Of a DNA stretch of 64,000 nucleotides, positions 36,195-48,139 are shown piece after piece (position 1 is the stretch's first letter; each line of letters begins with the position of its first letter). The notes beneath the pieces were generated by a model. It made no database searches. It worked only from the letters and a program-made list of their open reading frames with translations, and was not told the DNA's origin. Origin of the DNA: Metallyticus violacea (taxonomy: Eukaryota > Arthropoda > Insecta > Mantodea > Metallyticidae); NCBI GenBank assembly GCA_030762175.1, contig CM060833.1, positions 72,145,501 to 72,209,500 on the forward strand, written 5' to 3'. A program made the position numbers and the translations under genes.

Positions 36195-36410
36195 CAGAAG
36201 CTCCTCATGACCGCCATAAAAGCGGAGAGTTCCGGTTCGAATCCTGGTTATACCACTGCTTGATTATGGTTCTACTCGGAGCTTGTTTAAGTAACCTTGA
36301 CGATCCTTGCGACATAAGGAGGGCAGCAAAATTCTTCTCCTCTTTAAGAGCACTAAAGCTGTCATTCTAAGGCTCTGGTGATACGAGACAGTATAATAAA
36401 TTCATTCATT
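36195..36410 (+). mobile_element. Possible fourth tRNA-like SINE fragment
   Basis: TTCCGGTTCGAATCCTGG (36230-36247) contains a perfect RNA polymerase III B-box (GGTTCGAATCC). About 150 bp downstream the sequence ends in TAATAAATTCATTCATTTC, a tail-like stretch. No second copy was found in this window, so the call rests only on the B-box and layout. Confidence 0.3.
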
Positions 36411-36419
36411 TCTTACATT

Positions 36420-39400
36420 TCAAGTGTTGCATCGCCTGAGAATGCCCTCTAAACAGAAAATAGAGAATTCTTCCAAACATTGGTAGCAGCAGGTGTATTT
36501 TTTTCAATAATGGTTTACAGATACATAAATTAAATGCTCATCTAGCGTGCTGGTCTAGCCAGACCTTGTGCTTCTATTTACACATAAGAAACATTGAGAG
36601 AACAAATAAATATCGGGTGAGTCTTCTCGTTTTACGGATTGTAACGCATTTTACAGTGGATGGGAAGTGCAGATGCTTTCAAGTGACCCGCCGCATTCAC
36701 CAGACCGTCCTATAAGGAAGGTGTTTACCTTTTTCTAGTGCATGCATATTGTTCCAGAACTGTTATTTTTGTTCTTTTTTATATCAAACAATACTACAAA
36801 GAATAAAATATCATTAAATGCCTTATACTTGTCATTTCACATTAATGCAAAGTTATTCGTGTTTACTTATCATGTTCAATAAAACATATTTTATAATAAG
36901 TTATAATATAATTAAAATTTATACATACATATATATATATATGATTTTACATTAATAAATATAAAAGAATAACCATTATTTTTCTCATCCGTAGCAAAAA
37001 ACAAAACAAAAAAGGTATACTTTAATGTAGCAGTATTTGAACCCCGACCTTCACCGCGCGCACAGTGCAACACGAGTCAAAAACACACCGACAGCAACCA
37101 AATGGGCTGAAATCGATACAATGAAGGAGACAGTGTTTACGGTATAGTGTGTAAAACGCAGGGGTCTGTATAACTCCCCAACACGCAGGATGAGAAGTTT
37201 CACTCTTATATAAGCATATTAGAAAATGCACTAAATTATATAGGAAATAACTCCCACTCCCCCAGCCAAGACGGGGAAAATTGTGTAATTAATAAGCATT
37301 TTAAATGTATCATTACAGGGTACCAAACTAGCAAAATACATCATTCAGATCCTATATATATATAAACACTAAACATTTTAAAACTAATAGAAATACATTT
37401 AAAATATATTAGTACATTCTGTGCTATATACTCTCTAACCCAGAGATTTTCTCTTGCCCATCTTATTTTGTTAATAAATAAACATAAGCGAAAAGAGCTG
37501 TGAGAAATAAAACGAAAACAATTATATCTTCTCTATTTTTGCACTATTTACCGAGTAAATGTGGACTTTTGTTCACGTATCGCACAGTTAAGGCGTATAA
37601 TCTTAGCCTCTTCAGCCATTTGGGTTATAGGAATGAAACATCAGCCCCGTTGTCTTTACACTGAGAGCAAGAGTATTCACTATTGTCGCGCTATCTGGTG
37701 CTGTCAAGAACATACTCACCCCACCCAGTCTTTGAAAAAAGAAAAATGCGGAAGATCATTGACCAAAACAATAAAAACAAGGTCTGTAGTAGCAGGAGAA
37801 GAAAATAAATATCTTATGCACTACTACAGACTTGAAACTGATACATATCAAAAGGAAGTACAATATTCTTGAAAGGAGCTGACTCATTAATTCAAGTGTA
37901 TCGCGTGTTGTGCCCCTTTAAGTCAAGATATAAATCATCGAATGACCTTAGAGGAAAGTAATAATTAAACGTTTGAGCTCAATGAGTTTAGAAACCGGAA
38001 CTCGGTCGATAAATTTGATTAAACCCCACCGCATACATAACCGTTGCGTTAACACAATATGAATTCAGTTACACAAAGGACTTCTTTCACGTTTTCTCTT
38101 ATCACCTGTGGCTGACTGTTAATTACCAGCAGTGACTCGCAGAATTTAATCTCTTAAGGAGATTTTACCCGCGAACTACAAATTAAAACATAAATCACAG
38201 ATAACGAAAACATCATACCACTTGTGCTGTAGCTCGTATAATGCATTTGCTTTTCAGAACATTTTTCTCCGTCCATCGGTGTTTTAGATATTTCATATTT
38301 TTAATTGAGTTAAGGGTATATCTACCCTTCAAGTTTTAATGTACTTCTGTTGGATTATTTTTGCTGATGTTTATATGTATATATGTACTGAATTATGCAT
38401 TTCTCTCGTATAGTGTACCCTGTAACTATAAATTTAAACGTATTATTAGAATCGATTTTTTGGACATGACAGAGGGAGGAGAGTGATTATTTCATAGTGT
38501 TTGTATACATATATGTATTTCTGTATTATTTATTTCTTTTCTCAGCACTGGTTAACTGTTTAATTTTATATATATATAATTTTATATCCACAAGTAATTA
38601 TTGAAATAAATACACTTACTACCACATTAAATTGAGGCAATAAACTAAACTGCTTAGCACTGATTGGCACTCTTTCATATTACGAATGCATACATTTTCT
38701 GCTCTTTTTTGCAACATAAAACACTTCGTTGTACAGATCCCTAAAGTTCTTCAACTTAATACCCTTCCCCAATTTTATAAAAATATGCTTTCTGAAACTT
38801 TGACGGGAAAAAACGAACAACTTATTAGTCAAATTGTCATAGGCCCAGGATGTAAAGGTAAAAAATTAGCATTAAAAGCATTTTGATGAATATTCAGAGC
38901 CTGTGTTTAGAAAAGAACATGAGAAAGTTCTGTATCACTGCAATATTTTGTAAAATTTATTTTTACTCATCGTTTGTATCTGGACAGCTCTAATATCCAC
39001 TGATTTACGAAAATAGGCTTGCCTTTATATTTGTGAGTATAAAGTCTAGTGAACATTAGCAATAGAAATTGTATACGAGCTGCAAAGGAAATAATATGAC
39101 ATTTGGGGCTAATGTTATGCTGAAGGCTAAATATTAGAACCATTTATATTGCATTGGAGACGTATAAGGGAGTTAACTTTTAAGTAGAATACGCTTATTG
39201 TTGATAACCAGAGCCCGAAAGTTAGGCAAAAGTCTTTTCTACCTGGGTGAATATATTTAAAAGTCAGATAAAAATGAACATGTCATACCTTACATTTGGG
39301 GCTGGCAGAGACATGTATATTATTTATTTTTTTTTTCTTGTTTTGACTTCTGTTGCCTATTTTAAGGTAAAAACCTTTTTTTTTTTTCTGCTTTGGATCG

Positions 39401-40570
39401 TTATGGAGTTTTCTACATTTTTTTCTTATCAAGCAGTCAGAAACCTTCTCCACGACCCTTCACTTAAGTTCTTTAAATAGCAGAACCTTCATTACTGAAA
39501 GGAACGCGCGATTATCCTGGGTATACGAATACCACAAAATGGAGAGGATGAGGGAAGTACTGTAGTTTTGAACAGTCCTGGCGAATGACCTTGAAAATTT
39601 ATGGAGGAGTTAACTTTTCAACTGCATAAATATAACAAAGAATTGCAAGCGAAAAAGATGAAAGTGGTACAGCTGTGCAATAAACCGTCCCTACAATGTG
39701 TTCAGTACGGAAGTAAGAGATATACCAACCTGATTCCGCTATAAAGTCATAAACAGAAAATTAATTCGACTAGAAACCACTGTGCATCTTTAGCTTCGCT
39801 ATGACTATTTAAAACTGCTTTACTTTGATTTGGTCAACATTTCCAAGATGTCCTGAAAGGTGAATGCTCTGTTGTAACTGGTATGAGTCCTTTCGAAATA
39901 GCTTGTTTTAAATATGCTGCAATCACTTCATGGAAGTAAAATGTTCTTTTCCGTGATGAAAAATGTTTTCTCTCTGACAAGTGGCTGACTATGAGAATTG
40001 ATATCTTGAAAAAACATCTTGTTGTTGCTTGTAACCGAGAAAATTAAACTTTAGTATTTTAAGTATGCGATAGTAAAATTATTAAGTATTTTAAATACCT
40101 GTTTACATTAATAATGAGCAATACTATTCTCTGTTTTCACTTTTAATAAATACCTATTTTAATTATATTGCTATCTATTCTCAGTCTTTTTGCTTGCCTA
40201 TTTAACTAAATTCCTGAACTTCCGGGCTCTGCTGATAACTGTGAACATTTCTCCCTCAATATAAGAAAACCAGGTTAGCAGAAATTTCTCTAAGTAATGT
40301 ACTTAATCCCATTAAAATTTATTGCGCACATTAGTTAATGCATGTTAATGCTTCTAATGCTTCGTTATCTCTGCGAAAGTTAGAGAAGTCTTAATTTCCA
40401 TAACGCTTTTGACAATGAAAATATTTTTTCAATAAAATTTGAAAAGATTATTGCACAATGAACAAAAAACCTAACATGTTGTTATTAGAGAGGTTGTGAT
40501 ACATGTAATAAAAGTGGGATAACGCATTACAATATGGCACTAGTTTAAAAAAAAAAAAAAAAAACTTGGC
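36420..40570. other. Long AT-rich stretch, no recognised gene
   Basis: About 4.1 kb. It contains (TA)n-like tracts near 36925-36945 and 38566-38578. A perfect 11-bp inverted repeat, GTCTGTAGTAG (37782-37792) with CTACTACAGAC (37821-37831), encloses a 28-base loop. A poly-A tract lies at 40548-40564. Frames at 37561-37872 and 38686-38886 carry no known motif. Confidence 0.4.
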
Positions 40571-40575
40571 GAATA

Positions 40576-41240
40576 CGGTATCGTCTACTGGATATTATGT
40601 TACGAGAATATTAAGGGAACAACTTATGTCTAACTAAAAACAAAATCAATCATTCATGTTCATTGAGAATATACAATTACGTATTTAATACAAATTTCTC
40701 ATAGACGTACTTATAAATGTAAAATTAAATAAATAAGTTTATATTGGCTGCCAAATGAATTAGAAGGATTTGATTGTACTAACTTGCTCTAAAATATACG
40801 CCAATAATGACGTTCTGAAGTATCCTAAATATTTTTGATGTTCAACCAATTAATCCCTCTGAGAGTTATCGTAAATTTTTCTCTGTAATTACGGAAATTC
40901 ACCCTTTTCAGCTTAGGCTAAATTTTCTTCGCTAACAACAATAAAATAGATAAACAAACTAAATAATGTTCTTTAATATAACGACGTCATAAGTATAATA
41001 CTAGACGGTTGATTTCAAAATAATTCATTAGAAAATCTACATTAAATTTGGTTTAATTTTATTGATATCCGTTTATAATTTTGGTATACAAAAAATACTA
41101 GATATGAAAGTTTATAATGTTATATAATTACTGCATTCGTATAAATTGCTAAACTCACTTCACTCTTTTCTTAGATATTTAATCAGGTAGCAAAATATAA
41201 TATTATAAACTAATATAATAATGCACTATTAGTATGAGCT
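40576..41240 (+). repeat. Dispersed repeat E, copy 1
   Basis: About 660 bp aligning collinearly with 53609-54265. Paired landmarks: GGATATTATGTTACGAG / TGTATATTGTGTTACGG; AATCAATCATTCATGTT / AATTAATCATTCATCTT; CTCATAGACGTACTTATAAA / CTCATAGACCTATTTATAAA; AAATAAGTTTATATTGGCTG / AAATAAGTTAATATTAGCTA; TTTTCAGCTTAGGCTAAATT / CTTTCAGCTTGAGCCACAAT; CGCTAACAACAATAAAATAG / TGCTAACAATAATAAATATA; AATATTATAAAC / AACATTATAAAC. No recognisable protein, terminal repeat or tRNA head. Confidence 0.78.
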
Positions 41241-41249
41241 GCCTAAAAA

Positions 41250-41950
41250 AGAAATGATGAAGAAAACTAGATGGCCCAATAATGCTTCAGACGTTTTATT
41301 TTGCCACAAACAAAAGAAGTTTAGAATATAGCCCCCTGACACTGATACATCTTCTAGCAGGTGAACAACTTTTATATTCCAGTAACACAGACATCACTGG
41401 GTCGACATTCTAACTAAATTAAAACAAAACAAGTCCACTTAAATGGTATCTGAATGTCTCCAACAGGTGGTTTTGCGAGCTCGGGCCTATGAGTGCATTC
41501 ACAACGTCTCAGCAACCAGTTATTTCTTCCGAAAATGTTGCAATATATAATTAACATGCAACTGCGTTAGCTGGAAAGCGAAAAGCAGTGACATTGGGCA
41601 ATACAGAAAGTGTCACGCTGAGCCAGGAATAGCTTTGAATGATGGTGCTTTGCCGCGCAGTGGGCTCCCTGATTAAACGATGCTTTGCAATACATGCTTA
41701 CAATCCCCTCTTGTACCCAATATCGATATATAGTAGCATAATGTTATCACATGCTGGGAAGAAATGATGGCGGTGACTTAGAGAATACTCTCGCGTATTA
41801 AAGATGAAGTACGTCTTTCCGATGTATTAGTTTTATGTAATTTAGGATTTTTGTTATGAAATTTCTTTCCAAAATTCCATATTCTGCGCTATAGATTACG
41901 TTCTAGCTACGGTAAAGAGATTTGTGTATTTATAAGTATATGTGATATAC
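41250..41950. other. No recognised feature
   Basis: Moderately G+C-richer around 41540-41690 but without an interpretable frame. Confidence 0.35.
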
Positions 41951-41958
41951 TATCCTTT

Positions 41959-42254
41959 GGTCGATCCTGGTGGCGTAGTGGTAACCATACCAGCCTCCTA
42001 AACCCTAAAACTTGGGTTCGATCCCGGCCAAGACCGATGAATTTTTTCGGGCGTAAAAATCCGAAGTATGGCTTCCTTCGGAAGGGAAGTAAAGCCGTGG
42101 GTCCCGTGTCGTACATTTACGGCACAAAAAAGAACCTCAAGCCTGAAAAAAGAGGCCTCTAAGCAAAATTTGTTGGCCGTTTCACGCCCTGAATTGAATG
42201 GGACGCTGATGACCTGAGATGTTAAAGAGCGTCCTTAAATAAACCAAGACAAAA
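41959..42254 (+). mobile_element. SINE-A copy 8, full length, short TSD
   Basis: The head GGTCGATCCTGGTGGCGTAG and B-box TGGGTTCGATCCCGGCC (GGTTCGATCC matches the Pol III consensus) are intact. The full body and tail GTCCTTAAATAAACCAAGAC follow. TSD ATCCTTT at 41952-41958 and 42255-42261. Confidence 0.92.
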
Positions 42255-42754
42255 ATCCTTTAACTTGAATCACATTATAAAATGCATTGTAAAGCTAAAA
42301 TCATTCATAAGATTACAGAAAGAAGAATACACATTCACAGCCTCGAACTTGATGACATAATATTTTATAAGAAAAAATAACCAGGCTGGATCTGGCAATA
42401 TAAAGAACAAGTCACGTTATACAACTCAACTGTTCTAAAATGTTCCTGCTGTAACCACAAATATCTCTTTATTCATCAAGTGGAAAAAGTCAAGAGGTCA
42501 AGATTATGTTATATTATTTATGTCTTCGAAACCTCATAAATTAGACAGTAACTATAATTTAGTCGGGTAGATGTGATACGACGGAAACTTAATTCTTGTC
42601 TACCTGCTTATAAGCGTACTCACTATAACGGTAATTATAAAGTGTTTTTCTCAAAGATAAGGAAACTTAACAAGTGCATTCTTTCTACCAAAGCAGAGGG
42701 AATACCTAACATTTCGGTTGCAGAAAAGTCATACAAAGAATCAACTACAGTAAG

Positions 42755-43081
42755 ATGTTGGAGATAAACTTGTTTGATAAACCAAACAATGGCTTACGGC
42801 ATTGCATTTGGGAATTGTGTGCACGCTGTTGCTACCATTCCAAGGAACATGGTAATAATGGAAACTGTTCCGGTTCATGGTCGGGAAGTGGTACAGCTTC
42901 TCCCTCAGGAGAAACACGAGGAAGTAGAACATTACCGCTCTGCAGACAAGGCCAGCTGAATTCTTTCTGGCTGCTTGATATTGTAAAGGTGTGTCGTAGG
43001 AACAATACCTCTGTCTGTGCCGTTATCATCAATGCCTCTAAAGACTATAGCCTTATCATAATATGGGCGGTTATTGCATAG
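42755..43081 (+). other. G+C-richer block with overlapping open frames, possible exon
   Basis: Two overlapping plus-strand frames are open here: 42755-43081 (108 codons) and 42774-42959. The second contains VPVHGREVVQLLPQEKHEEV, which has protein-like composition and acidic/basic alternation; the first includes a Ser/Gly-rich stretch and reaches AAG-GTGTGT at about 42989, a plausible splice donor. A minus-strand frame is also open across it, so composition alone may explain this. No family recognised. Confidence 0.22.
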
Positions 43082-43302
43082 ATAATAGGCAACTCCCTGT
43101 GATTCACAGTTTACAGAACATTTTTCAAAATACAGGGCAGTACATGTAAGCGGGGTAGTTTAAAGAAACTTAAATAGCAAATAACCTACTCAATTCTTAA
43201 TGCATTAAATGCTAACTGCATTATGGGCTTAATATTAATAAACATTTAGCAAGTTTCTGTGACTGCAAAAGAAAAGACACGACTTAAACGGAAGAAAATA
43301 TG

Positions 43303-43304
43303 TA

Positions 43305-43356
<52 letters not shown>

Positions 43357-43438
43357 GTTGTTGTTGTTATTATTATTATTGTTATTATTATTATTATTAT
43401 CATCATCATCATTATTATTATTATTATTATTATTATTG
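43303..43438. repeat. Compound (TTA)n/(TTG)n/(TCA)n microsatellite
   Basis: About 136 bp of trinucleotide repeat: mainly ATT units, with an internal (TTG)4 block, a single GTT unit and a (CAT)4 block. Open frames across it encode only poly-Leu, poly-Asn or poly-Ile and are artefacts. Confidence 0.97.
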
Positions 43439-43617
43439 CTGAAAGAAAATGAAACCTCGTTAGTAACAAAAATTATACTGAATGTATTGTTCATTAAAAT
43501 CAGACAGACCGATATGCGTGATATTTATATGCTTACGATAAAACACGTTAGGCTATTAAAACCAAAACTATTATTATTCGCGCAGAAAAATTCTATGACC
43601 GTCGAAAACTGCCTTAA

Positions 43618-43870
43618 CTACTCTTCAATCTCATGATTAATCGTTTGATCGGAGGTAAACCGTAAGAATTTGTGATCTGAGGGTGAAATAGGTGTAAGAT
43701 ATTCGCTGTTGAATGCACCATGTGACATTTTGAGACTGTACATTTTGATGGCTTTGCAGAAGGCACGGAGAAATTTGGTGACTGCTGAAGCCATCTGCTT
43801 ACTGCGAGTCAAATTGACGGAGAGTTGGCGATATGTCTTACGCCGCGACTAGCCGCTCGGTGAGGTACCG
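43618..43870 (-). other. CpG-containing patch with a 64-codon minus frame
   Basis: The minus-strand frame 43812-43618 (MTRSKQMASAVTKFLRAFCK onward) has a varied, basic N-terminus and follows a CpG-rich 60-bp patch (GCCGCGACTAGCCGCTCGG at about 43841-43859), which is unusual in this AT-rich window. It could be a first exon with promoter-proximal DNA or simply an old repeat. No TATA, initiator or splice donor is clear. Confidence 0.18.
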
Positions 43871-44128
43871 CCGTCCATCCATTGCATTCAACATACGCTA
43901 TCCTTATGTGCTGGTAACACGGAGAGGGAACAATGAGATTAAGGTATTTTTGAATAGCGATGAAGCAGCTCCAGCAATCAGCATACGGTGCATATTTTTT
44001 TAAAGTTGTTTATTGTTGATTTATGTATATTGTGATTCGCGATCGAAGCGGACATCGATAATGAGGTTTTAGAGCAATCTTTATCGAATAATTTAAACTT
44101 GGAATATCGAATTATCTCCCTAGTACCG

Positions 44129-44385
44129 CCATGGGTGACCGAGGTCGTAAGGCCGAACTTACGAGCGGGAAGTCTGGAATTCACTTTCCATCAACTGAGG
44201 TTTTTGCCAGATTTTCCTCAGTCCTCATAAATGGCAAATGCCGGATAGGTACCCTAAACTTAGTCCTGGAACGCTTCCTTCCTTTAAAGAAACCCTTTCC
44301 CAGTTTATCATTTCATGTATCATCCGTGTCCACTGTCTGTGATGCCTCAGTAGTTAAAACGGACGTTAAACACTAGTAAAAATAT
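44129..44385 (+). mobile_element. SINE-C copy
   Basis: The head CATGGGTGACCGAGGTCGTA followed by GGAATTCACTTTCC aligns with the head at 61707. The body ATTTTCCTCAGTCCTCATAA and AATGGCAAATGCCGGATAGG, TACCCTAAACTTAGTCCTGG, and the end GATGCCTCAGTAGTTAAAAC GGACGTTAAACACTAGTA follow. The T-arm/B-box is degraded (CTGGAATTCACTTTCC). A possible distant duplicate TGAATAATTTAAA near 44391 is not convincingly a TSD. Confidence 0.8.
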
Positions 44386-44389
44386 TTGT

Positions 44390-46150
44390 ATTGAATAATT
44401 TAAATACTAGAAAAATATGCCAATAGTGCCGTCGCCGAACACTCTCTTTCCATAAGCACTACTCAATAATATAAATATTTGAAGGCCATAGCAACACAAT
44501 AGAACTTCCAGAAAGTTTCCCGAGAGCGTCGCTTCCATATCACGTTTCGCCTAGCATCACTCTCGTCTCCATATCCTGATATTGTCTCAATTCCTGCTCT
44601 CCTCGATCATCCTCATTCTATTCAGCTTCCTGATACATCCTTCTACATTCTGTTTGCTTCATTTACGTCCCTAAACGAGTTATTCTGGCTTTCATCCTAT
44701 CTAAAATTTGTTAGTTATTTATTCATTGATTGTTTAACCCAAACTACATTTTCGAGTTTGGCATCCAAGGCTTCCATAAGTTTCATAACGTTATTACGAT
44801 ATGATATTGTTGAGTAATAAATTGGAAAATCTGAATTTATGGGGCTTCTTTTAAGAATGTCAACAATTTAGTGTACTCTACTTTAAATTTATTGTATGAC
44901 GCTAATTTAACATCGTAGTAAAGGCAACATCTTTTGTATTTTAAAGAATTTCCAGATGCTCTGAATGTGCATGACGCGTCGCTTCTATACGGCCTTACAA
45001 AGGTACAATGTTTACAAAGGGAGTTTTGGTTTTCCTCTCTTTTGTATCTTATTCTTTTATGTGTTCTTTCTGATAATTATTTTCTTGCGCTCATTGTTTC
45101 TGTTACCATACAGTTGTCTTTCCCTTGCTTATTTTTGAAAAGGTTTCTTGCATCTCCTTTTTTCCAATCCTTTTATAATAACTAATTGCATTTTACGTGT
45201 TATTGACATTTAGGTAGTAACTTAAATGGTAACATGTGATCGTCCAAGTATTGCCTATCATAATTACATTAATTATGTAACGGGTGTCGGCTATCTTTGT
45301 GATGCCCTGTTTGACTTTTGGGAACGTTGCCTTTAAAGAGAGTGTAGCTATTGCTGGATTTAGAAGTAGTGATGAATGTATTTTATAAGTATCGAATTGC
45401 TCGTCGATCTAAAGTATAAGAACTTAACAATAAACAGTAAAATCTAAGTAAATTAAATCTAAAATCGACCGTTAATAAACTTAACACACACGATTACAAT
45501 GAGAAGCGGTAAGAAAAAAGATTGGTTGAGCCCGGTACAAATTCTGGAATCTTAATTTTAAGTTTTATTTTTCTTGACAGGTTAAGTGTCTGTATTGTAT
45601 TATCTGTATTGTCTGTATGAAGTTCAAATATGGAACCTCACACTGAAAGAAGTTAAGTCCGTCAGTATGCCAGCGAAAGATTAGTAAGAAACATCCGTCT
45701 GTGGAACAAAATAAGAAAGTCATAAAGTTGAAGGATGAATAGTTTAGCAAACATAGCAAGCACTGCCCTACAGGTGAAATGGAGATGAGGAGGAAACTGC
45801 ATCAGGACAGATGGGCATACATGTCGATAACCTAGAACCCCAAATTTGGCACGAAGTACAGGGTGTTCCCGAAGGAGAAGTGACCGATGTCTTCAAGGTT
45901 GTGCATATACTTGAACAGAAAAAAAAATTATAAAAACAACAACAGCTAGGGAAAATATTTCTGAACTTTTTCAACGAAAGATGTATACATTGCTGAAAAA
46001 CTTAAGTGAAACTATACAATTGACTAAAATGAAAGTGCAAAAGCATGAGCTATTAATAGTTAAAGTATTAAAGTATTAATAGTATTAATAGTATTAATAC
46101 TTAAAGTATAATATAGAATTATACTGTGCAGTAAAGCTGAGTACTGGGAG
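44390..46150. other. No recognised gene
   Basis: AT-rich. The minus frame 45974-45768 is shaped like a hydrophobic N-terminus followed by a Cys/Ser-rich region, but without support. ACAGGGTGTTCCCGAAGG at 45859 resembles a common transposon-end motif; no partner was found. Confidence 0.35.
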
Positions 46151-46159
46151 AAACCAGTT

Positions 46160-46740
46160 ATCAAGGCTATATACAGCATGCGCAGGTGGAGCTTGTAGTT
46201 AGTTTGAAGAAGAATTGTCAACGAGTGGCTATGAGTTGTGTGTAAGTTGTGTGCCAATTGTTCCTCGTTAGTTATGCAACTACATAATCATAGTCTTGAA
46301 GAACGAGTTTGTGTGAAAAAGGATTCTTGCAGAAAAGTGGTAAGGCGATCTGGCAATGAGCTTCCAAATAGGGAAACTGTTCGCTAACGTGTTAAAATGT
46401 TATAAGAAACAGGGGCTCTGAACAACAAGAGGTGTGTTCCGAATCGCCGGCCATGTTCATAAGGAAGAAAAGTTAGATAAATACAGTAATTTGCTACGCA
46501 GATGCCAACAATGTATTGTCGTTGAGGGGCATCACCTTCAACATCTTTTATAACACAAGTTAGTGCTTAGCATTATCTGTTTTAAATTCAGTATCATTTT
46601 GTGCTTTCAGTACAAATGCAAATAAAAAATAAAAATAAGTGCGACAACTCTCTCTCTCTCCTCATGACGGTTGCGGCGGCTGCATTTTCCCAACAAACAA
46701 CCGCGGTTAGGCGGTCAGTAACTCAAATAACCTCACTGTA
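46160..46740 (+). mobile_element. Internally deleted mariner-like element, family M copy 1
   Basis: Coding remains start LEERVCVKKDSCRKVVRRSG (about 46298-46355) and continue NELPNRETVR (about 46356-46385), then EEKLDKYSN (about 46468-46494), i.e. the N-terminal helix-turn-helix part of a mariner-type transposase. They then jump to VEGHHLQHLL* (about 46522-46554), the extreme C-terminus ('GhHfqHLL*'). The DDE core is missing. The 3' terminus CTCAAATAACCTCACTGTA (46722-46740) is the exact reverse complement of the 5' terminus of the element at 57798. The 5' end is eroded (start near 46160 by alignment to that copy). Confidence 0.82.
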
Positions 46741-46749
46741 GTAAAATTT

Positions 46750-47365
46750 AATTAGTACAAAGTACCTTATGAATAGAATAACTAATCTTTCTTAAGATCT
46801 GGCTCTCTTTAAGAGAGCGTTTGAGACAGCCCTGCTCTAATGAACCCCTTGCCTTAAAGGAAGATATGGGCTCATATATTAATGAGTAAGTTAATAATAA
46901 AAATTATTCATATAAAATCATACCGGCGTTTCATTTGAAGAATTCAAAATTGATTTAGCAGGACATAAATCTCCTTGGAGGAGACTATGAAGGCCATAAG
47001 ATCTGATTGTCAATAAGAGAGGAGTATTGTCAATCGCAGTTGTACACAATAGAATAACACAGCCCAGGTTTTTATCATAATGCTGACTTCAGTTTAAACT
47101 TCAGAAAGTCACTGTGTGGAATCTCTCATAGTTAACGTTCAAGTGCCGCTTTCTTGTTACTCTTATTTCAAAGATTTGGAGTTTAGTTCCTAAAAGACCA
47201 GTGATTAATTTAGCTTTCTTTTAAATGATATCACACAATATCGGACGGAAGTTATTGCGCACTAGGTATGACGCCGTCGAGTTCCAGCATTGCTGATTAC
47301 TTTCTTACTTTGGCATTCTTCACTATAAAAATAAAAATAACCTCGAACGTACATCTTTGTCGCTA
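46750..47365. other. No recognised feature
   Basis: Short unassigned interval between the family M element and repeat D. Confidence 0.35.
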
Positions 47366-47369
47366 CACA

Positions 47370-47690
47370 GTGATGAATAGCTCGCTCTAGACTATGCTAC
47401 GTAACACGATAAATCAAAAAATAGTTGTTCATTGCCGTACTGTCATATGATTAATCGAACATTTGTTGGTCAGGTCTTTCGCAAGGCAGGTTTAAAGACA
47501 TTCTAAGATAAATGTTTACCCCATTTACCCTTAACAGTGACTTATCAGCATTTAGTTCCAACTTTTTATCACCATTAAATTCGTTCATTTTCTTTATGTA
47601 CCAACAGTCTTTGCCTAAACTATTTTCCTAAAATACTTGTACAATCTCTGAACTGTTACTGTTGAATTTATTAACACCCTGTACGGTAAT
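47370..47690 (+). repeat. Dispersed repeat D, copy 2
   Basis: Partner of 29795-30140, with the shared 19-bp CATTGCCGTACTGTCATAT at about 47436 and collinear blocks beyond it. It has several small deletions relative to copy 1. It ends at ATTAACACCCTGTACGG, about 200 bp before the transposase relic at 47.9 kb. Confidence 0.7.
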
Positions 47691-47879
47691 TAAAATTAAA
47701 ATTTAAACTGTTTTATGGCAGTGACGAAGATGTAAAATTTCCACGCCTGCTTGGAAGTGTTGGAGCTTTGAAAGACTACTACAAAGATTAAGTTCTTTTA
47801 TGAATTAGACAAAGAAACACAGTAAAGAAAGGAACACTTGGCAATTATATCAATTTTTACTTTTACCTCACATAAAGGG

Positions 47880-48079
47880 ATAATTTTGTCAAGTATGAAC
47901 CAACTGCATTCTTGGGAAATGTGTCTCTCAATGTACGAGCAATGGTCAGCAAGATGGTGCGCCGCCACACTTTGCAAAACGCACACGTGAATTATTGGCC
48001 CCAAAGTTCCGAGATAAATGGATTGGGCGTACTAGACTTGTTTCTTTGCCACGCTGCTCACCTGAATTACACGTTTGGG

Positions 48080-48139
<60 letters not shown>

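Noticed and set aside
43246..43636. Open frames encoding poly-Leu, poly-Asn or poly-Ile
   Set aside because: They are translations of the (TTA)n microsatellite and vanish outside it.
45859..45876. ACAGGGTGTTCCCGAAGG as a transposon terminus
   Set aside because: It resembles common arthropod transposon ends, but no inverted partner or transposase was found nearby.
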